Positions 28,801 through 37,000 of a DNA stretch of 64,000 bases are shown here, piece after piece. This stretch comes from Vanessa cardui (Eukaryota > Arthropoda > Insecta > Lepidoptera > Nymphalidae): positions 11,718,803 through 11,782,802 of the forward strand of contig NC_061129.1 in assembly GCF_905220365.1 (NCBI RefSeq). The letters run 5' to 3'. Every line of letters begins with the position of its first letter. Positions within the stretch are counted from its first letter, which is position 1. The translations under genes were made by a program, and so were the position numbers. The notes beneath the pieces were generated by a model. That model worked only from the letters and a program-made list of their open reading frames with translations, did no database searches and had not been told where the DNA came from.

Positions 28801-31019
28801 CGTATTATACTATCTCAATATAAATATAAAAAAAAGAACAAAATTATTATATCATTTTACAAATGCTTCTATCAGATGAGTTATTTTTTTACCTTTTTAC
28901 GAGATACTAGCGGCCTCGCCCCGGTTTCGCACGGGTGAAATTTGCAACTTAAGTGCATAAAAATTTAAGACAATACTTTAAAACTTCTAAAACTATCAGT
29001 GTTTTTCTAAGATAAGACTTTTATAATACATATAAACCTTCCTCTTGAATAACTCTATCTGTTAAATAAGACCGTATCAAAATCCGTTGCGTAGATTTAG
29101 AGTCAGAGAAGGCGACTTTGTTTTATACTATGTAGTGATATGTATATATTTTTTAAGAATAACTTATAATACGGTGTCTGCAGATATCTGATGGTCCAGA
29201 ATATAACATTAACCTACACGCAGAAATCGAGAAGCCACTTTACTATTTTTCGTGTATGGAATTTGACTTCGGTCGGTGTATTGTAAATGCTCCGGACTTT
29301 ACGTACAAGAAAAACATAGCCTTTGTGAATAATGACAAAGTTCCTATTAAGTATGTATAACTCTACAACTATCGAGTTAAATTATTGACAAAATAGTATT
29401 GAGTTAAATTATTGATTTATTTTTATCTGTTTTTTTTTTTGGGACTTTTTTACGACAAAGCTAAATGTCCCATCGTCCCCTTAGTAAAAATTCCACCACT
29501 AACAACAATAATAATAAAATATTAATCACAACTTGTTTAAACTTAAACTGGTAAATAATTTTTACCACTTCTGAGTCGGATATATACATTGCGCTTTGAA
29601 AAACGCGTCAAAAAATTATTAATCAAAAAATTAAATTATTCTGTCAAAAAAAAGGAATTACTTTGTCAAAATGAAAAAAATACTTTTTAGCTGCATTTAT
29701 TTTTGCGATTAATAATCTAACAACAATTTTCTATAAAATAAAAACTTTGTACATTTACAGTTTGGATTTAAATTTTGCAAACTTACCAGAGCTTTTTGTA
29801 ATATATCACAAAGACGGTTGCATAGAACCCAACCATCGGTTGAAAGTTACGATCTATTTTCGACCGAAGGAAGTTAAGCATTATGAATTTGAGTTGCAGT
29901 TTTGGGTGAATTCACTTTGCGAAGAAATCGTCAGGATTAAAGGCGAAGGTAACGAATCTTCCTTCATTATTTATAAAGATTTTATGCTTTTTTATCTTTT
30001 GCGGTTTTTGCTAACAATATGGGAAATTTCAGGCGTTCCTCTGCTATTTGATCTTTACGAAGGTTGTCAGAAAAGTTTCGACCTTGGTACAGTGAAAGTA
30101 GGAGATAAAATCGTCCGACAGATCGAAGTTATGAACCACAGCAAAGTACCAATAGATGCTTCTTTTCTATTTAAAGTCATAACTCCTAATGTAGAGGACA
30201 ACACTAACTCTGAAGGCACTAGTGTGTGTCTTAGTCCTAGTGTCGCGTATCTTCAGGCTTCAGACTTAGGGCCGTCTAGGTTAATATGTATATGTGTTTA
30301 CTAATAGCATAAATAAGATCTTAATAATTACTGTGTCAAAATTTGTCATTCATTTTCTATATGTATAAGTCTATTAAGTTAACTATTTCCAAATTTTTAT
30401 TGACTAAGTGCTTTTCTGAATTTAAGCAATAAATTTGTTCGAAAAATTTTGTTTGTCTGTAATAATACAGTTGTGTGTTTTAGGGGAGAAATGCTGCAAC
30501 AATACAAGGATGAAAAAATACGCGAACAGATCGCACTGGATTCCCAAAACTCATTGGCATCGTTGAAAGTGGTGCCCACTAAATGTATTATCAGGCCCTA
30601 TATGAAAGTGCCACTTAAAATTCAATTCAAGCCAGTTGGAATGATAAGCAATCTGAATGTTCAGGTTATAATTTTTACTAAGAAAATATCGTCGAGAACT
30701 GTCCTTTAATGATTTCGTTAGATAGTCAGTAGTCATTAATAGGTGTTTAATATGCATATATGGATATGTGTAGTTGCACATGGTGGTGTTGGAGTGCTGC
30801 CGGCCGCTGGTGCGCGTGCGCGGGCGCGCGGCGGGCGCGTGCGTGTACCTGGGCCGCAACTCGCTGCAGTTCGGGCGCGTGCGGCGCCGCGGCTGCAAAG
30901 TGCTCAAGGTCATGCTGCACAACACCGGCGACTTTGGTGCCGGGTACCGTGACGTTTATGACTACTGTTGATGGTTATATCAGTGTTATATGTATATACT
31001 TATGCATATTAACAATAAT

Positions 31020-31067
<48 letters not shown>

Positions 31068-34000
31068 ATTATATATATATATATATATAGTGAAATATCA
31101 AGGTTATATTTTTAAAAATTCAAAAAGAAAGAGAATTTCCTTAAAAAATCTAAGTATTGTCGTTATTGGAAAATATTCATATTTAATGTATCTTTGCATT
31201 AAGATTTAAGTAAAATCTTCTTGCTTGGTTGATTATAACAAAACGATATTATTTTTTAGGCATTTAGGTTTTGACAGGCTTTTTTATTTCTTAGTTAAGA
31301 AAAAAAGCTAAATTTAAAAATATGTAAGTTAAAAATGTTATTAAGTTATTTCACACGTATGATGATACAAATTACTCGCTGTAGTAACTTACTCGTTTAT
31401 TAATAGAAAACGAATTGATTTAGTGTCTCGTGGAGACGGTGGCGTACTTAAATAATAATTATTCTATTAAAATTATGACATATATAACAGTAAACGAAGG
31501 CTGAAAAGTGACATAAATAAACAAGACGAAAACAATCAAAGTCAGGCTGGCTGTAAATTTGAGTTAGCGTTTGCCAGCGAGAGAATTTACCTACATTTTC
31601 ATATATACTTTCAGATAACTGAAACCAAATTGTTTTTGTGATAGTCGTTTACCCTTAAAAAACTCGGTTTATATCATATTATATTTATATATGAACTGTG
31701 ATGTTCCATATTCGGAACTTTTCGGCCCAATCAACCCTGTGTTTTGGAGATTTATTTATATGTCTATTTTCGTATTTTACTAAGGTTTTGGTGGCAACCG
31801 CTGGTGTCCGATGAGTTTACAATATCGCCCATGCAAGGAGCCATAGCCGCGCGGACAAACGTCACGTTCACGATAACATTCAGACCCCTTAATCATAACC
31901 CCTTTATTAAAGTTTGGGTAAATAGATTTCAATATAAAATATTTACTAACTTTACTTGGTGGTAGGGCTTAGTGCAAGCCCGTCTGGGTAGGTACCACAC
32001 TCTCATCAGTTACTCTACCGCCAACATGGAACACAACAGTACTCAGTATTGTTGTGTTCCGGTCTGAAGGGTGAGTGAGCCAGTGTAACTACAGGGACAA
32101 GGGACATAACATCTTAGTTCCCAAGGTTGGTGGCACATTGACGATGTAAGGAATAGTTAATATTTCATAAGAAATATTAACTATTATATATTATATATTA
32201 GCGTCATTGTCTATGGGTGATAGTGACCACTCACCACCAGGTAGCCCATATACTCGTCCGCCAACTTATACCATAAATTTTTTTTTTTCCTTTATATGTA
32301 CACTACAACTATTAATGTAAATTATAGGTTGGCAAGTCAAGCATTGGTGACACCATCATTTTTATTTTCTATTTTTTATGAAAAAAAAAACTTTTGTATT
32401 TTAAATATTTTCGATTCAAGTAGATATTACTTTACACAATGTATTCTTGTCTTGTTTAATATTAGTTAATTTATTAATATTAAGTAATATATTTTAGGCT
32501 TGTTGCAATATTGAAAATTATATGCCACTGGATTTAGCGTTGTATGCTACGTGTATTGACACGGGAAGTATTCAGAACAAAACGCTTTACTTCGAATGTC
32601 CCGTCAGAGAGGTCGATACACAATATGTTGTCGTCACAAACCCGTTAGTAAAAAACAAAACTTTATCCATACTTCCCTCCTTACCTACTAATATTATAAA
32701 TGCGAAAGCAACTCTGTCTCGCATTCATGGCCAAACTACTGTATCGATTTAAATTAAATTTGGAACACAAATAGTCTAGAACCTAAGAAATGTCATAGAT
32801 CTTTTTTTTAATTGAAAAAAGTGGGTTGAAAATGTGGATGAAAAGTTTAATTAAAGTATTGTCATTTTTAGAACTAGAGGCATAAAACTATTTTAAGCTG
32901 TTGATCTACACAAATAAAATACCATATCATGAGACCCATAAGGAGTTTTTCATATTCTACGCGAGCATTGATCAGTTTAAACACATATCTTGTATGTCAG
33001 TCTTTGAAAACAAACAAACAACTTTGTACGTTGAGTAATGAATTTCTTTAGGACTATTTAGGACTATTTGTACAGATCATGTTTGTCTTGCAGTTCTGAT
33101 GACATGTGGCTGATTCTCTCAGAAATATCGGGCGGACCGTTTGAGACTTTGAAGGAATTTCATGTTGAACCCAATTCTACATTCGATATCCCTGTATTTT
33201 TCAAGCCTAAGACCATGGGCAAGCATGAGGTATTTCTTCCGTAATTAATTAATATAAGAATACTTAGTAATCGTGTCGTAACTTTTGAAAAATCCTGTAA
33301 GTTTTTAGCTACGAATTCGTAGCGCTACGAATGTTTTGATTTCGGTGGTTTCGTAGCATTGTCCTCTAATTTTATAGTAATATCTCAGTTCCATGAAATA
33401 CATTGTTATTGTTAATGATGATGATGCTAGACAAAACAGTTTTTCTCTTCTTTTTATAAAAAACTGACATATACAATGAAAATATAAGTTTTCACGGGCA
33501 TTTTGTTTTGAATATACATAATGTTATGTATAATATATAGATGGTCAATAAATTAGTAATCGCTACATTGTTACTATTATCTTTAAAATAATTTAGAGTC
33601 AAGTGCTGTACTCTCCCTTGGGCGAGAGCGCCCTGTTTGTAAGCCTGTCGGGCAACGCCGCGCCCCCGCGACCGAGCGGCGCGCGGTCGCTCGTGGTGCG
33701 CGCCAAGCGGGCTCACGTGGAAGAGTTGCTGGTTCACAACATCACTGAGGTTATTGCTTAAATTCTATTGATATATCTTTATTGAATATAGAAGTATTTC
33801 AATTACTTTTCGATTGTCAAAATGCTACCAACGGTTCAGAAACCGAACTGGCAAAAGAAGTCTGTGGTTTGTATAATTCCAGAGACGTTTTGTTATGATT
33901 TTTTTTCGAGTACTTAATTTTAGCATTTAGATGTTATTAATTATTTAGCATGTAGGCCGTTTCGAAGATAACATATATTTGATATTTGATATATATTATA

Positions 34001-37000
34001 GTCTAGTGAAGATACAAGCAGCTACGCTACTTTTTGGTGTCTCCTGCTGTCTCCTACGTATAAGATATATTTTAAAATCAAAGTACATCATTAAGCAAAA
34101 ACAAGAAACTTCATAAGTTTTTTATGTTGTACCTTTTAATCTTCAGATAATTACATGTTTTGACAGCTTAAGATATCTAATTTGCATTTTATAAAATTCA
34201 CATTTCCTTTTACAGTTTGTTTTAAATTTATTTAATATTAAGTTAGATTTGACGAATAATTTTTGGTCATCGTTGTGTTGACTTAGTTTCCAGAATCGTA
34301 CGTCGTTTCTACGGAAGTTGTGAAAATAACTCCCGACAAATTCGAAGGATATTATGAGATAAAATATCCCGACGTTATAAAAGTGTGGGGAGAAGCAGCT
34401 GCGACTTGTCGATGGACGTTCGTGTGCTACGAGGAGTGTGAAATGATTGTTAAAGTCAGTTTACATTTTTATACATTAATTAAGGGTTGAGATTTGTAAA
34501 ATGAATCGAGATGGCCCAGTGGTTAGAACGCGTGCATCTTAACCGATGATTGCAGGTTCAAAACCAGGCAAGCACCGCTGATTCATGTGCTTAATTTGTC
34601 TTTATAATTCATCTCGTGCTCAGCGGTGAAGGAAAACATCGTGAGGAAACCTGCATGTGACAAATTTCATAGAAATTCTGCCGCATGTGTATTTCAACAA
34701 CCCGCATTATAATAGCGATACTCCGCTACAGTACATGTCATATACATTTTCCCTAACACCTGGCACACGCTTGGTTACAAAATAACCCACCTAGTGTTCA
34801 TAGGAAGTATTTCTTCATAATTTTATTAGAACTAGACGGGATTCATTGGATGACTGGAGCATCGAATATTAAGTTTCTTAATCATCATCATTAATATGAA
34901 TTAATGATTCATTAATTTATATAACAATAGGCAGTTAAATATTTAAGCTAATTTTGTAATTATCACAAATGACCATAGATGTAAACCTGGCCACTTCATA
35001 GTTCATTTTAATTATTTGTATATCAGGTCATGTTTATAAACGAAGAGTCACGCGAGTACCAATACTACGACATAAATATATCAGTGATACCGAGCGACAT
35101 CGTGGACACAATCGCCTTCAAGTGTCGCGCGCGCGAGTCGGAGCGCCGCGAGCTCGTAATAGTCAACCCTCTCTCGAAGGCGGCCGAGTTCCGCGTGCAC
35201 TGCGAGTCGCTCCAGTGCCCCGACACCATTAAGATAGGCGGGAACTCTGAGGTACGGTGTCTCAATATATTTGGTGTCTCTTTCAGAATTTGTTCCATAT
35301 ATTTTGTTCTTCCATAAGTAAGATGACGAAAAATCAAAATATAGTAATAATAAGTTTGAGCCTAATTGTATTCGGCGTTAATTTTCTCTTTGGTGTAGTA
35401 TCTAGCTTATATGGCTGCCGATGCTAAGGTCAAAGATTCCAATCCCGAGTCGAGCGAATTAAACGGTTTTATATCAAGAAACTCCAACAGCTCTTTGAGC
35501 TGGAGCAATCAGGGACTGGATAGTTTTTCTCCCTCATGTTATTCCTGTTATTATATTATTTGTATCTTTATAACTACTCTAGATATTATATGTAACTATA
35601 TTACACTTATCTGTACGAGTACGTGCAGTATCAGATATTTTGGTCATTATTACTTTTTCATAGCTTATGAATACATAAATTTCAGGCGGTTCTTGGATTG
35701 GTTTATTCGCCTCTTGTTGTGGGGAAATCTCAGGATGTCTTGGAAGTGAGCAATGACCTGGTCGGGTCTTACATATACAGCGTTTTGCTAAAGTGCCTAC
35801 CAGCAAAAGTGAAAAACCTAGAGTTTACGACCTCACTTGGTTTCCGTATACCAGTCCGTCTTAGAGTCCAAAATAAAACAGACGTCAAAGCTGATTTTAC
35901 TGCATCGGTTATTATTATTGTTATATTATTACTATTCCATTATAATTATATATGTATAGGTATTATCTGTAGAGCCCACTGAGTAGAACAGGTACATATC
36001 AGTCTATGAATTCACAATCATTTTAAAATAAATCACGTTGTTTCTTAGTTTAATTGTAATATCTGTATATCATTAATTAATTAATGAGTGATCAACCCGC
36101 ATTAGAGCGGTGTGCAATTTAATCATCTGTAATTTTTGACCGATTTATAAAATAGTAAGTCTAAGTATTCATCTTATATTGTAATTTGTAATATTATGTA
36201 CAAACATTATAAAATTTTTGATAAATAAACAATACTTAAAGAAAAAAATATTCGTAAGTATTTTCTTTTAGATCCATTAGTGTATTTTCCTAATATTTGT
36301 CCTTACCTTGCTATATTTTAATCGATGTATTGCAAACTTGAACATTGCCATATTTTATAGAAGAAATCTAGTTATAACATTTATAAACGATATTATATAA
36401 TGTTTAGGTAACACAAGCATCAATAATAACGGAAAAAGTGTATACTTTAGCTCCCTTTGAGAAGGGAAAGTTCCAGGCGTGGTTTGAACCCATCACCCTC
36501 GGTATCCAGCATTCTAGGGTATCATTTGATTCGCCTGAAGCTGGGGAATTTGTGTAAGCTATAATTTATACAAATATTTGATTTTATCTCTATCTCACGA
36601 AGTCTCAATTCCGTACAGGCAAGGTAAAAACTTTATTCTTCGTTTTATCGGAGTCTCCTGGCAACCGGTCATATCGCCACCTAACGGCTCCAGTATAACC
36701 AAGGACCATACGTGTAGAGGAATTATATTTATGTAAAGTCTAGCGTACCGGCTTGTCTCGTAAAGTAAAAATTTCATCATAATCCCGATCGCAGCGCCAC
36801 CTAATTGGTCCGAGCTTCACCATCCAAGGAGCCAATCAAAATTACACTATAAATTTTAACGAAATTGGTCCATCCGTTTATAGAAGTTCAATTACATAAT
36901 AACTAAATAATATACCCAAAATATCTATTTTAGTTTCAATATTAAAGGCATAGCAAAAGAGCCGAGGCCTCAAGGACCTTATGAAATAAAAGTTGGTGGA

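Noticed and set aside
34501..34575. Possible tRNA gene
   Set aside because: A and B box-like motifs are present but the cloverleaf does not fold. The body matches a SINE.
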